A DNA stretch of 64,000 nucleotides from Pseudocercospora fijiensis CIRAD86 (GCF_000340215.1 NW_006921532.1:6259241-6323240), one strand, 5' to 3'; positions 37,243 to 48,399 are shown, counted from the first letter of the stretch. The notes: a model not told the origin generated them from the sequence alone. A program made the numbers and translations.

Positions 37243-39446
37243 TCACTGCGTAATCGCATTACCATCCAAACTCCCAATCTTCCCCGTCCAAAAATTAATC
37301 CAATTATAAATCTCCTTGTGCCAAAACAAACTATTCTCCCTATTCAGCACCCAATGATTTTCATCCGGGAAGCTCAGAAACCTCGAAGGCACACCCACAG
37401 TCTGCAGGGCATTGAACATCGCCAGACCCTCGCTGACCGGCAATCGGTAATCAAGTTCATTGTGCACGATGAATTGCGGAGTGGAGAAATTTTTCGCGTG
37501 CTTCAATGGATCCCAAGCTTCGTAGATCTCACGACTGGTCGCGTCCCAGAGCGTGCCATTGAATTCGTGTAACATGAACCACAGTTCTTCCGTACTCCAA
37601 TCTGCGTATGTGGTTGCGACTCCGTCGTGGCAGACGAGGGCTTTGAATTCGCGGCCGAGGTCGTGGCCTTGGATCCAGTTTGTCATGTAACCTCCGTAGG
37701 AAGCTCCTGCTTCGATGGCATTGCTGCAGTTGATGTATGGGAGGGTGTCGCACGCGGTCTTGTGTGCGTTGACAAGGTCTTCGTATGGCCAACCTCCCCA
37801 TTTGCCTTGGATACGGTCGGTCAAGAGCTGGCCGTAAGATGTCGAGCCTGTGGGGTTGGGACCGACGAGGACGTAGCCTTGATCCGCCCACGTCTTTAGA
37901 TTCCATCTCGTGGACCAAACGTTTCCGGTGTATCCTTGAGGTCCGCCGTGGACGTAGAAGATTAAGTCGTAGACTTTGTTTGGGTCAAAGTCCTCTGGAT
38001 ACACGATTATGGCTTGTTGCGAGTCTCCAAGAGTGCCGTTGTACCAGAGATATCCGATATCCCCAGGACCGAGACCTGCGAGCTCGGAGTCTTGCTCGTT
38101 TGACTTGTAGAAGTATTTCGTCTCGGCAGTCGGGCTGACTGTGTACAGCAGGAATGAGGCCCATATGGAGTTGGCAGTGACAAGGGCATTGCCATCTGGG
38201 AGCACGTAGAAGGCGGACACGGAGGTGATATCTGTGATGTTCTGAGGCTCGTAGTCGGCAGCAGCATCGGCGGGAATGATGAAGAGTCTGGTGCTTCCAA
38301 TGTAGTCAGCTCCAACGTAGAGATCTTCGCAACTGGGGCTCCACTTGACGCTGGTGGCCGAGTAGTCCCAGTCGCCAGCGACAAGAGTGATCTCCTTAGA
38401 CTCGACGTTCGCCCAGTAGATCTTGCTTCGGTCGGACTCATAAGACACGCCATCCTGCTGGAAGTACGAGATCTTCTTTCCATCTGGCGAGAACAATGGT
38501 GCGCCTGACGCTCCTTGTGCTGCTTCGGGGGCCTTGCTTCCTGGACCATTAAGTTTCTCTGGTGCGGTGGAGCCATCATGAGGCACGAGGTACAGATAGC
38601 TAGCTGTGGTATTGACCTTTGGGAGCTCCGGAGCCTTGGTGAGGAAGACTACAGTGGAACCGTCCGGGCTGAGGTCGTAGTCACCACTATCTCCAAATGG
38701 TTGAACTGGCGATTCAGGCCGAGTCGCAGTGTAATTCAACTTGCTGAGCAGATTGGTCATCGTTCCATCGAAGCTGTAGGAAGATCCGTTGCTCTTAAGC
38801 GTGCCCGAGAATACAGCTTGGCGGTTTTCCGTAAGCCATGTATCCCAGTGGCGAACGTAGATCGAATCGTACAGCATTCCGGTGTGATACGGCTTAGTGG
38901 CCAATTCCTCGTTGTACGCAGACCCATTCTTTGCATATGCATAAGCGTAGAGCAGAAAATTGATGTCGCCGGCTGATGTTCTCACGGCCTTGAGTCCAGA
39001 ATAAGGCGCGGGAAGTGAAGCGACCAAGGTTGGCTCAATGGGTGAGTCTGCGAGATCTGCTGTGTATAGCGTGACTCCTCCAGGTACATCGTCATTCGTG
39101 CCATTCACGTATAGTACGCTTGTGCTGGTAGCGCCAACCCATGCAGCTTCAGACACATCGCTGCCCCATGGCAGATCAGTGATACCTCCAGTTGGGATGT
39201 GCAAGAGCCACCAGGTCGTCGAAGACTCGTGGTCTTCCCAGGAATAGTTTGTAGAAGTGTACACTGCCCATTCGCCACTCGGGCTTGGACTTGCACTGCT
39301 GTACCTTGGAGCAGAGATCATTTGCCTGGATCTGCGTAAGCCATTGGTCTCGTGTTGATTCGCGTAAATGCCTACTCTGGTGTTATGGCTAGTGCCAAAG
39401 GCACCAGCGATGCTACCGCTGCAGCCAGATTCCTGACTCCCATCAT
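37243..39446 (-). CDS. Secreted dipeptidyl-peptidase V (S9 family serine peptidase)
   Basis: The enzyme releases X-Ala and similar N-terminal dipeptides outside the cell. Model: exon 1 39446-39376 and exon 2 39325-37243, with a 50 nt intron (39375-39326, GTAGGC...CCAG). The splice joins a signal peptide (MMGVRNLAAAVASLVPLALA) to the typical mature start ITPEQMISAPRYS. The total is 717 residues, close to the usual 720. An N-terminal beta-propeller (about 30-420) is followed by an alpha/beta-hydrolase domain with the nucleophile in GASYGGYM (Ser about 566), Asp in NELDYRLP (about 649) and His in ENHWV (about 681). HGGPQG is the oxyanion-side motif. Several N-glycosylation sites are visible. An unspliced frame extends to 39471 but lacks a signal peptide. 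Confidence 0.93.
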
Positions 39447-40921
39447 CTTGAACAATGCCTATCTGTACCAAAACAATGGCATGAGGAAGCCACGCGAAGA
39501 CCTACCTGGGACCTTATAGTAGCTGAACGACATGGTTACACAAGAACAACCGTGCCGTTACATCGGCTACTGCTCCTTCTCGGCCCTAGACCGGCTCAAG
39601 ATGTGCGACCTGCTCGCTTGCTGGCCAACATGTATTTTGCTTCCTCACAGCATTACCACCTTCTTGTTTGCGTGATGCCAAGGACCTAAGGATTCGCCAT
39701 TTCCCCGCCAGCGATGCAGCCAAGACGGGTATGATAAGCATCGAGTTGGCGCTCTTGCAACCACATGCCCATTGATGAGCTTGCGATACACAAGCTATTG
39801 TGCAAGGCCTGGCCTGGGCCAAGGATGGGTCGGACGACAGATTGATTGATGGTGCTGAGGCTCCGAATCCTGCCTTTGGCCATCGCTTCTGCGGTGCTCG
39901 TCAAACGCCAGCTTGGATGTCAAGGCGTCCATGTCTCTCGGCCAGGAGTTCGCTTGGAAAGCGGTGGGAACGGTATGGCATGTTGGGCGGTGGGTTTTGG
40001 CTCTGACTGAATCGCTATTTGATTGATCTGAAGCACTGTTCTGTGCTGCCGGTCGCTTCGGAACAGATATTGAGGACCGGTGACTTGGACGTGCGAAATG
40101 GATTACAGTATTCTGGTCGTCAAGAAAGATCTCTCGTAAAATAACCAGGTGAAGTGTAGAAGTGTGCATGGGCCTGACGACGGTTGTCGTTCGGGACGCC
40201 GGGATGGCTTGCGAAGGCAAAATATGCCAAGAATATAGCTGGGTTGAAGCACTCATGAATGAGACGTGCTCGTAGGGTCAAATTGTCGTCAAACAGACTT
40301 GTTGTAATCATTCGTCATTGTCATTGATACAGCACAAGTACTGTCTCAGCCTTTTACCATAGAAAGACCCCCTAACGCCTTGCTATACTTTGGTATCTTG
40401 CTCAACAAAAGACAACACTCGAGTCTCAATCTGTCGATATCCTCTGATTCCTCCGACCTCACCGAGAACCAGGTCCGGTGTCAATCATTCCACTCGTCAT
40501 CGAAGCGACACTCCTCCCGCCGTATGGTCTGCGTGCATTTGAAGCTGCAAAATACGACAATGGCGCCCTCTTCGCCAAAGAACTGAAATTCGTGCCATCG
40601 GTGTTCTCAGACCGAACCTCATCATCGGCACTTCCTGCTTTTGGCGCACTGGCGGTCAAGTGATGGTATTGCAGCAGCGTACGCGGCGTCTACCTATGTC
40701 GTTCTTAGAACGTTTGCGGCCGCCGGAGCATTTCCGCTACCATCGAGCCCGTGTGCCGACGCAGGCCGTGCTCTTGACAGATTCATTTCTTCCTCGCTTT
40801 CGCTCGAGCTGCCAGCTTCGATTTTCGACGCATCGCGTTTTCGGGCGCGTGTAGATTTCGGGCCCGGACCCTTCTCGGTATGGTCGATGGACATGAACAA
40901 GAGAATACAGCTATTAATCTA
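39447..40921. other. Intergenic, 1.5 kb, no convincing gene
   Basis: Only short overlapping frames on both strands are present, the longest 153 codons on the minus strand at 39795-40256, with His/Ser/Arg-rich composition and no family resemblance. It includes the promoter of the peptidase gene and the 3' region of the membrane-protein gene. Confidence 0.5.
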
Positions 40922-41607
40922 TTAGTGGCTGAGCCATCTAGGAGATGAACGTTGTGCTTGCCTTCCAATTACGCCGAGCAAAGCAGGCCACTGGAATACG
41001 ACGGCGGCGATAGCGCGGCCATTGTTTCTGTAGCATATTGGAGTGCCTCCGTCCTTCTTGAATTCCGACAGCAGATACTGACCGTACTCCGGACTAGCTC
41101 CTCTGAAGTATCCGCAATGCCTCGCCGTGATCTCGGTCAATGTGAAGCAAGAAGCCGCCCAGAAGACTACGGACAGAATTCCACACACTTTCCAAGCAAT
41201 GCGGACGCCTTTACTTTCCTCTCGTTCAGGCCAAAACAGGTCGAAGAAGAATGCTGATCCGAAGATGAACGCGACGAAGACACCCGCAAAGATGTTATAG
41301 GATGCCGCGCCGATATAGTCGTTGTTGTAGACGTAGACTCTGCGATCAAGACTCTTGACATATCTTTGGCTGTCGACATAGTCTGAGCGCTGTCAGCAAG
41401 CGATATATAGTCAAACATTTCTGATGGTACCATACCACTAAGAGCAGCCGTGCCCAAAGATTCGGAAACAACGCAGAGGATCATAGCAAGTTGGTAGACG
41501 ATGAATTTCCTTCTGCGCAGGTGGTAATCTCTGTTCCACATATAACTGCTCTTGAACTTTCCCCACTGCATCTCCTTGAGGTCGAGACCCCATATCGATG
41601 GTGCCAT
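40922..41607 (-). CDS. Conserved fungal four-pass membrane protein
   Basis: Two exons, 41607-41436 and 41382-40922, are joined over a 53 nt intron (GTATGG...GCTGACAGCGCTCAG with a good branch site). The product is 210 residues. The N-terminus MAPSIWGLDLKEMQWGKF precedes the first span (IVYQLAMILCVVSESLG). The second span is around YNIFAGVFVAFIFGSAFFF, followed by DLFWPEREES. The third is CGILSVVFWAASCFTLT, and a weaker fourth is near VVFQWPALLGVIG. The WGxxL...RRRKxxVYQ...SESxGTAALSDYV layout recurs in ascomycete proteins of unknown function. No transporter or enzyme motif is seen. The C-terminal 15 residues are basic and may depend on an unseen splice. Confidence 0.75.
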
Positions 41608-42675
41608 TGTAGTCGCTGATGGTTATGATGCTCCGATGAAGATTATAGTGTCGATGGAAGCACGACTGCTGTGTTATTCGACACTCCAACTGCAAGAAAT
41701 GCGCAGCGCAAGAATGCAAGAGAGCAAAGAGGGGTCAGATGCTCGCGCCATAGAAAGAGGTTGTGATAAGATGACACTTGCCTCCAGGATGTCTTTGCTG
41801 CCGCTCACCGAATGAACACTCGGCCCATGCAGAAAGTACGACTGCGTAAGTACTGTAGGTTGCTGAGCTGGTGGGCGCGTCAGCAAGCATGAGTTTCGCA
41901 TCAGCATAACGGACAGTGGTCTGGCATCCGAATACAAGGGCTTAGAAACCAGGGACAAATGGCTGCGATTCGTCCTGCATACTGCGGGTGCGGCTTTAGA
42001 CCGGAGTTGTTCGGAAGAACGGATCACTGTATAAGAAAATGGTGTAGTGGAAGAAGCTCTTCCAAGCGTAAAGCTTGTCACGAGAGTCGCACCCCGTCGT
42101 TGGTCGAGCTCGTCGGAGGCGGAGCAGACGAGGTTGAAGCAGGTGGTGGTGATGATGATGTCAGCAGATGTACCGGGATTGTCGGCTTCGTCTTCTCGGA
42201 TTGGGTCAGTGCTCGGCAAGGATTAGGAGGTGAATAAGCATGCTCTTTGCAGTAACCTCATCGCTTTGTCATGGGAGGGCATACAAGTAGGCTGGATAAG
42301 GAGAGGCTGATGGAGGGACCAGAAAGAGCTAGTCAAGTCAAGATCAAGACTTCATGATGAGAACAGAACGCTCGATAGGCCGATATCTTGCGATAGCGCG
42401 TTCAGTGAAACGCGAAGAGGACATGAGAGCAAATAGAGAGTTCGAAGGCGTTCACGAAGCATAAGGATACATGGTTGATGCTATCTGTATAGCGCCAGGA
42501 GAGCCAGCAAACATTCCCAGGAACCAGATCTCGACATGGTTAGTTTTGATTTCGGTACGTGATGTTTCTTTTTGATTTCTACCAACCAGAGGCCGAGCAG
42601 GATTTTGTTGGACATGTCGAATCTTGGTCGTTACTTCTAATGCGCTGGCAAGCTCGGAATCGCCGCTGCCGTCCG
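41608..42675. other. Intergenic, 1.07 kb
   Basis: A 181-codon minus-strand frame (41674-42219) is present, but its composition and lack of any motif make it doubtful. I see nothing else. It contains the promoter of the membrane-protein gene at its left end. Confidence 0.45.
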
Positions 42676-43479
42676 TCACAGCCCGTCTGGCCACTTCTTG
42701 TTTTTGGAGCGCGCGACCTTGACGAAGGTCGAGAAACGCTCGGCGAGCTTCTCCTGGGACCAATTCTCAGCTCGCGCGCGCCGGCCTAGTGCAACGGCCC
42801 TGCCCAGTATTGAGGCCGCTCCTCTCTTGCGGCCTGTGTTGAAGAGACGTCTGCCACTAGCAATACTGCGAGCTTTCACCTCCGGCCGTACACCGTCGCC
42901 TGGTACGTATTTAGGATCAGGTTCAAAGCCGGTGTCGTGAATGAGCTTGACAAGGGCATAAACCTCTTCAAGAACATGTTCAAGGTGAAAAGATTCGGAG
43001 GGAAACCAGACTTGGAAAGATGTGAATGGTCTTGGCCCGCACAAAGCAACTACGCTGCGCCACTTCTCTACCGCGAGTTCAAAGAAGCCTGGGCCATCCG
43101 GAATTCTGAAGTACCATTGGATATTGCCATAGTACATGGGTGAGGCTTCTTTGCGAATGTACTTTGCGGCCATCAAGATCGGAGGCTCCGTGGTTGCCTC
43201 ATCGAAGAACAACGCGGGCCAAAACAGGTACGATGCGTCAGGCATGAGCAGACTGTAGATTGTATTTCGCAGCTCAGGAGGCAGTGAGCGCAGCAGATCT
43301 GGAGTTCTGGAGCTCGGAGGCTTTGGTTTCCAGCATGGCGACAAGAATGACCTGGACGGCGTCAGCTGCAGTTCGGATTCGATGTTGCTCTATTGCTGCC
43401 GAGCCACTCACAACGGACGCGTGCCATTGATCACAATCTTGGTTTGAGCCTTGTTTGGCTGCATCTTGCATTGAGGCAT
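42676..43479 (-). CDS. F-box-like family protein
   Basis: Two exons, 43479-43412 and 43351-42676, are joined over a 60 nt intron (GTGAGT...CGTCCAG). This gives an ATG start (MPQCKMQPNKAQTKIVING) and 247 residues; the unspliced second exon has no ATG near its start. LRSLPPELRNTIYSLLMPD around residues 40-58 is the F-box-like helix motif common to large families in Mycosphaerellales. It is followed by a segment with LMAAKYIRKEASPMYYGNI typical of those proteins (conserved hydrophobic, Arg-Lys-Glu-Ala, Tyr-Gly). The C-terminus is Arg/Lys-rich. Substrate and partners are unknown. A possible longer start lies at 43599 in the same frame. It is transcribed in the same direction as the next gene upstream (166 bp apart). 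Confidence 0.8.
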
Positions 43480-43645
43480 GCGATGTGATGCGTTGATGTA
43501 GTGAGTCGGCTTCGCTCGTTGCCTGAAGCTGAACCTGATGCTGCTCGCCTTCTTGCCTTCCTTGTGCGCGGAGGTGTGGCACCTTCCTTCCTTCCTCATA
43601 ACGCGAGGCGACGCTACGCTACGCTCCCGGCAACACCACCTCGTC

Positions 43646-44239
43646 TCAACGACACGCGATATTGCTTACAGAACGTCCTTGCGCAAAATCTCTCGGTACT
43701 GGCTCGGTCGCCCTCCTCGGCTTCAATCCTCGAATGCTCGGCGGACGATGCACATGTTGCTGTTCGGGCGACGGTGAATTGGCTGGTGGAATCGGCGCAT
43801 CGTCAATTGTGAGCTGACTGAGTTGCGCCGATACTGGCGACGGCCATACTCCGCGACGTGCTCCAAGATGTGGGCTGCTCGTCTCACTCTTCGATGCCGT
43901 GCCGTGCACATCCTCCTGATTCTGTGGAGAAGCAAAGGCATGAAGAGTCTTCTTGTATCCCGGCATTGTTTTACCTTCCATCTGGTACATTGTATGCGCG
44001 TGCATCATCCTGTTATAGCTGTTCACTCGACCCAGCCACATGGACCTCTTCTGTTCATCCTCGCGCGCCTCGTCGCCCTCTTCGTTCTCATTCAAGACGT
44101 CTGGGTCGACATAGGGAAAGATTTGTCGTAGCCGCCCAGACGCTCTGTTATGCGATGACACGACGAGCTGAAACGAACCACCGGAGCTTCTCTTCGATCT
44201 GGCCGAGCCAGAGTAAGAGTCTGATCGTGGTTCATGCAT
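43646..44239 (-). CDS. Hypothetical protein, largely disordered
   Basis: A single 197-codon frame from ATG (MHEPRSDSYSGSARS) to TAG. The composition is protein-like but low in hydrophobic residues: a Ser/Arg-rich start, a segment IFPYVDPDVLNENEEGDE, then YNRMMHAHTMYQMEGKTMPG, and a Pro/Ser-rich C-terminal half. No domain is recognised. The opposite strand has competing frames, so the call rests on length, an ATG start and residue composition. An additional 5' exon cannot be excluded. Confidence 0.45.
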   Translation of the reverse strand: MHEPRSDSYSGSARSKRSSGGSFQLVVSSHNRASGRLRQIFPYVDPDVLNENEEGDEAREDEQKRSMWLGRVNSYNRMMHAHTMYQMEGKTMPGYKKTLHAFASPQNQEDVHGTASKSETSSPHLGARRGVWPSPVSAQLSQLTIDDAPIPPANSPSPEQQHVHRPPSIRGLKPRRATEPVPRDFAQGRSVSNIACR

Positions 44240-44881
44240 GTATTCGACAGCGAGATTCGAAGACCCGTGGACCTTACTTGCTATTCAGCGTGGCTACGGG
44301 CTGGACTACGAGCCATCAATGCTGCCTTTTCAACCAAGCAGATTACTGCGAGCGTCTTCTCGCCGATAAGACATGCATCACCTACCAATCTCACTACCCT
44401 CCACCACCTTTGTCCATCGGCTCGAGCTTCGCGCCGTACCATGTCTAGACAGACACAGAAGCCGAATTGCCGCAAACGTACTGGGGGAATTCGAACAAAG
44501 ACAAGTGCCCGGCACAATAGGCCCACTTCTCCACGAGTGAAACAATCCGGAGGTCTAGCTATCGTCGCCGCATTCCAGCTTGGTTGCGGCAGCAACATTC
44601 CGCAAAGTCGTCAGAAGTATACCAAACCTTCGGTATTCAAGACTTTAAATGATGTCAAGTCTGCCGTACGCACTGTTCTACCCATCCAGATCGGTCGCAG
44701 TGACCCCGTCTCCATGCCAGTGCTGGAATGTACGAAAGCGATCCTCGTGGCTTCACGAACTCGATCAACTATAGAAATTGAGTAAGCCTATATCTCAGAA
44801 CTCCTTCCTTTGACTCAAGTAAATCCTTCACAGTCATTACAGACAGTCCAAACCTCGAAAAGCCAGCCACAAAACATCACA
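44240..44881. other. Intergenic, includes promoter of the CFEM-like gene
   Basis: A 183-codon plus-strand frame (44234-44785) has no motif and probably reflects chance. The final part is CA/TC-rich (TCACAGTCATTACAGACAGT), as is usual before highly expressed fungal genes. Confidence 0.45.
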
Positions 44882-45418
44882 ATGGCTGCTCTCAAGCTCT
44901 TCGCAGCCGTGCTCATCCCAGCATTGGCTGCTGCTCTTCCACAAGCCAGCACAAGCGATATTCCACCTTGCGCCTACTCAGCAGTCCTCTCAACTCTTCA
45001 AAGCACAGGTTGCGACCTCACAGATACCGCCTGTGTCTGCGGCAAACAAGACATCGTCCCATCTCTCACCAGCTCCGTCGTCGCAGCATGTGACGGCTCA
45101 GTCAGCGAAAGCGATGTTACCTCTTTCATCTCGGAATACTGTGGTTCGAGTGGCACATCTGCAGCTACAACTTCGCCTGCTGCCACCACGACCGAGGATC
45201 CAGCTTCCACGACCGACATGATGTCGACAACACCAACCATGGCCTGCAACGCTACTATCACCAACGGCACTAATGGCACTGGTTCCTGGACCTCTCCAAC
45301 CCCATCGGCAACTGGCGGTCCGATGCCATCTGAGGGCGGTGCTTCAGTCACCAGCATGAGCACGATTGCTTTTGCTGTTGCTCTTGGAGGCATGACTTGG
45401 ATCTTTTCTGAGCTCTAG
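44882..45418 (+). CDS. GPI-anchored CFEM-like surface protein with six cysteines
   Basis: The ATG at 44882 (CACAATGGCTGC context) gives 178 residues. The signal peptide MAALKLFAAVLIPALAAALP is followed by a CFEM-type domain with PPCAYSAV, TGCDLTDTACVCG, VAACDG and ISEYC. The C-D-C-x-C arrangement around TGCDLTDTACVC is the CFEM core. Eight Cys are canonical; here the partner expected three residues after the first Cys and the one expected soon after AAC are both missing. A Thr/Ser-rich linker with N-glycosylation sites (NAT, NGT) follows, then a hydrophobic C-terminus (SMSTIAFAVALGGMTWIF) preceded by small residues, as in GPI signals. In this family, haem/iron capture or adhesion at the cell surface is known; which applies here is open. 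Confidence 0.88.
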   Translation: MAALKLFAAVLIPALAAALPQASTSDIPPCAYSAVLSTLQSTGCDLTDTACVCGKQDIVPSLTSSVVAACDGSVSESDVTSFISEYCGSSGTSAATTSPAATTTEDPASTTDMMSTTPTMACNATITNGTNGTGSWTSPTPSATGGPMPSEGGASVTSMSTIAFAVALGGMTWIFSEL

Positions 45419-45895
45419 ATCACAGTAGATAGTTTGATGAATACATAGAAAGCATTTAATGTGTAATCTTGGGTCTGGCCTCCTTCTCTCTTCCCTATTT
45501 TTCTCGTTCGATGATTGGCTCGCGGAGTGCAGTCCGCCAGCTCCACTACTCCAGAACAGCACTCCAGCTTCACGCGTCTCTATCAAACTACCCAAACGGT
45601 TCAAGGCCACCTGGCAACGCATTGCAAGACACCAAAACTTCGATGCCACACAGAAGCCCGTGACTAAGACAGACAATCTGATAAGCGTTGTGATGAACAG
45701 GTAAGAGGCTGAAAGAAGCAATATCTAACGGCTTTTTCTTTTTAGTTCGCGTTGTATATCCAGTACGTCACTCGGCGATCACGTCAGGAGCTCTCTCATT
45801 CCAAGCGACTGTCTGAGTCTATCTCCTACTCCTCAATAATCCATACCTTTTCCAGACTTGCCCGCAAACACTCTAACCCTCATCCAAAACTCAAC
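45419..45895. other. Intergenic, 3' region of CFEM-like gene and promoter of the next gene
   Basis: No coding sequence is supported. Frames present overlap on both strands without motif content. Confidence 0.5.
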
Positions 45896-46330
45896 ATGTT
45901 GCTCTTGCGTACAACCACGCGAACAAGTGCAGTAGTGCGCTCATCAGTACTAGCCAGATCAAGACCAGAAGCCTTCTCGACAGCTGCACCACGTTACACA
46001 TCCTCCGACTACGGTTCAGGTCAACATAACAACGAACCCAATTCTTCCGTGCATAGGGAACATCCTGGTCCACCACCACCGGGCACTGCCAACAAATCAT
46101 CGTCATCATCGTCCAACTCCTCTCCCTCTACATCTTCGAAGACCAGCAATGGCTCGCAGCCTAAGATCTTATCCGACTCCCCACCACCAGAAGGCGAACA
46201 GAGTGAAGAAGTAAGGAGACACAATGAGGAAGTTGCGAAGAGAGCGGATCGGCCGCATGAACAGGTGAATCCTGAGGATGTGGAGAAGGACAAGGTGCCC
46301 AAAGGGTTTTGGAAGGGCCAGAAAGAATGA
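45896..46330 (+). CDS. Small protein with probable mitochondrial presequence
   Basis: The ATG at 45896 gives 144 residues. I preferred it to the longer in-frame extension (from 45752) because it starts a typical presequence: MLLLRTTTRTSAVVRSSVLA, Arg/Ser/Thr-rich without acidic residues, with a plausible cleavage region before FSTAAPRY. The middle is a low-complexity Ser stretch. The C-terminal third is charged (EEVRRHNEEVAKRADRP) and ends KVPKGFWKG, a short tail motif seen in small fungal proteins of unknown function. There are no membrane spans. Function not known. Confidence 0.7.
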   Translation: MLLLRTTTRTSAVVRSSVLARSRPEAFSTAAPRYTSSDYGSGQHNNEPNSSVHREHPGPPPPGTANKSSSSSSNSSPSTSSKTSNGSQPKILSDSPPPEGEQSEEVRRHNEEVAKRADRPHEQVNPEDVEKDKVPKGFWKGQKE

Positions 46331-46751
46331 TTGGTGACACGTGTGCGATAGCAGGATGTGAGTAAAGATTGTGGGTGTAAGATGCATGTGCTGACTATGG
46401 TGTAGGGGTTTTGGGACTACGGGACCGATGTAAGACGAGCTCAGTGTAGGATATGATGTTGGAGAACAAGGAGAACAGAACGGTTACCCGAAAGTAGCAC
46501 GTGTAACAACTATCGGTAACGAAGTATTGCTCAAGTCTTCGATGGTTCTCGAGTTACTCTATATCGCCTCACGAGTGACGATCTACTTAGAAGTACTCGC
46601 AGGCTAAGCCAAATCGCTCCACACGACGGGAAAATCGCAGATCAACAGAACGCGCAGACCCGCGCCGACCATCCCTCAGGCAATTTCCTACTCCTGGGCA
46701 AGAAATCATGCAGACAACCTCATCGCAATCGCTCACGCATCCTACCTACCT
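46331..46751. other. Intergenic between convergent genes
   Basis: No gene seen in these 420 bp. It should hold the two 3' UTRs. Confidence 0.5.
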
Positions 46752-47270
46752 CTAGACGGTGATCTTCGTACGACAAACCGGGCAAGTATCATGCTTCTTC
46801 ACCCACGGCTTCAAGCAATCGGTACAAAACCAATGCCGACAATTTGGCAGAAACGTCACAATCGTCCCAACCTTGATGTCCTTCTGACACACGCAGCAGA
46901 TCGCCTCACCATCCTCTTCATCCTGGTCATCGGCCGTGATCTCCCGCAACGACAATTTTGGAACTGGTGCTTGTCGTATTGGTCGTCCTTGTTGTCCTTG
47001 TCGCCCACGTCCTGGATTTCGACGATTGTAGCGCGCGTGAAGACCTGCAACTTCGAGTTGATAGCGCAGGATTTCCTCAGGATCATCGTCACCGCAGAGC
47101 AAATTGAGTCCTCGGGCTAGGAATTCGTCGGTGGCACTAATGATCCGAGCCAAGAGACCGGACTGGGGATTCGAGTTGTTGCGGTTTGTGCTCGTCTGTC
47201 TCGCTTCATTGGGCGTATTGGTCTGCGCGTAGGCGGCGCGACCGTGGTTGGTGTTCCTTCTTGTGTCCAT
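46752..47270 (-). CDS. RING-finger protein, probable E3 ubiquitin ligase
   Basis: The ATG at 47270 (MDTRRNTNHGRAAYAQ) gives 172 residues. Longer in-frame extension upstream is possible but runs into sequence related to the decayed copy next door. The C-terminal RING reads CCVC, then NCRHWFCTDC and DTCPVC (C-x2-C, C-x-H-x2-C-x2-C, C-x2-C), with all zinc ligands present and the LKPW segment of the E2-binding face (WVKKHDTC). The N-terminal half is Asn/Arg/Gln-rich and flexible, with a helical ILRYQLEVAGLHARY segment and an Arg/Gly/Gln tract. The architecture resembles RNF126/RNF115-like cytosolic quality-control ligases, an inference from the RING only. Confidence 0.82.
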   Translation of the reverse strand: MDTRRNTNHGRAAYAQTNTPNEARQTSTNRNNSNPQSGLLARIISATDEFLARGLNLLCGDDDPEEILRYQLEVAGLHARYNRRNPGRGRQGQQGRPIRQAPVPKLSLREITADDQDEEDGEAICCVCQKDIKVGTIVTFLPNCRHWFCTDCLKPWVKKHDTCPVCRTKITV

Positions 47271-47569
47271 AGCTGGGCTGATCTGGGATGAAGAAGGCTC
47301 GGATGTTGCAGGAGTCGAGAGTTTTATAAGGTCTGGAGTTGAAGTGCATTCACCTGCCTGCGCAAATTCACATGCTTCGCTACTTACCAGTAAAAGACAA
47401 TTATATTGTTGCTCTCGACACGACAGCGCTGTCAATTCTCTCCCGATAGTCCTAAAAGCTCGGCACAATGGCATAGCTGTTTTCCCAAAAGACAGCTTTA
47501 CAAGTCTCGAAGCAAAAAAAGAGAAACTCCCCCATACCACAGTCCACCCAACAGTCGTCCCATCACAAA

Positions 47570-48110
47570 GAACCCTGAGCCCAAGCCACCGACCACCTCT
47601 CCCAAACAACCTCCTCCCGAAAAGTCGCACAAGTCTCATGATCCCTAACCCACGGCTTCAAACACTCCGTACAAAACCAATGCCTTCACGAAAGCTTCGT
47701 AACCTGCCTACCCACCTCAACATCCTGATGAAAAACACAACAAGTCGCCTTCCCATCCTCCCCCACATCCTCCGCCGTCACAACACCTTTCGGCAAGCAA
47801 GCCTTCAATTACAACGCGATGCCTCCCCGTCCCCCAAAGCCTCCCATCCCTTATGAAAGAATCCGTCTCGCGATATAGTTCTTCCCCGATAGCGAAATTC
47901 TCGTAGGAATGGATTCCGTTGGCGGAACTCGGGCATACTAATGATTCTCGTTGTTCGAGGGAATCTGTTGTACGCGGCGTTCGTGCTCGCGATGCAGGGT
48001 TTCGGCGCGATTAAAGGCGACGCCGTCCCAGGAAATTCGGATCTCTTCGTCGAGACTTGAGCCTGGAGCCGGGACGTGGTTTTGCTATGATGGTATTGCG
48101 GTGGTGGAGG
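47570..48110 (-). pseudogene. Decayed paralogue of the RING gene
   Basis: On the minus strand near 47780-47600 a frame aligns to the RING of the neighbouring gene: TCCVFHQDVEVGRQVTKLS, a stop, RHWFCTECLKPWVRDHETC, then ATFREE. Zinc ligands are lost (CCVC to CCVF, CPVC to CATF) and a stop replaces the residue before the RHWFC motif. Upstream, LDEEIRISWDGVAFNRAETL then REHERRVQQ is a coding-like stretch that breaks after another stop. The decay is not of the RIP type (CA/TG are common here). It lies 300 bp upstream of the intact gene in the same orientation, so it looks like an old tandem duplicate. Confidence 0.65.
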
Positions 48111-48399
48111 GAGGGGACGATGGTGTTGGAAAATTTTGGGGTTGGAGGAGCTGGTTTATGGCGTGGATGGTTTGGTTGATTTGATTTTTGCTTGGTTTGG
48201 ATGTTGTTGTTGGGGGGATGGGGGCGGGCATGGTTGGCGAGTTGTCTATGCCGGGGGAAATCGTGAGCTGTCACGAAAGAAAGGAATGGTTGAAGTCTTG
48301 AGCTTGGTTCTTTTGAAGCAATCACGGTTGCTGTGACATCTGTGTTGTGATGATGTTGGAAGGCAAGCTGTTTATGTATTATCGTGAGGAGTTGTGCCA

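Noticed and set aside
36588..37277. Gly-rich and Pro-rich minus-strand frames opposite the zinc-finger gene
   Set aside because: They are low-complexity shadows of the real coding strand.
39795..40256. 153-codon minus-strand frame as a gene
   Set aside because: No motif, odd His/Ser/Arg-rich composition, competing frames on the other strand and no splice context.
41674..42219. 181-codon minus-strand frame as a gene
   Set aside because: No recognisable domain and composition unlike its neighbours; kept only as a possibility in the intergenic note.
44234..44785. 183-codon plus-strand frame before the CFEM-like gene
   Set aside because: No motif, and it lies largely in a promoter-like region.
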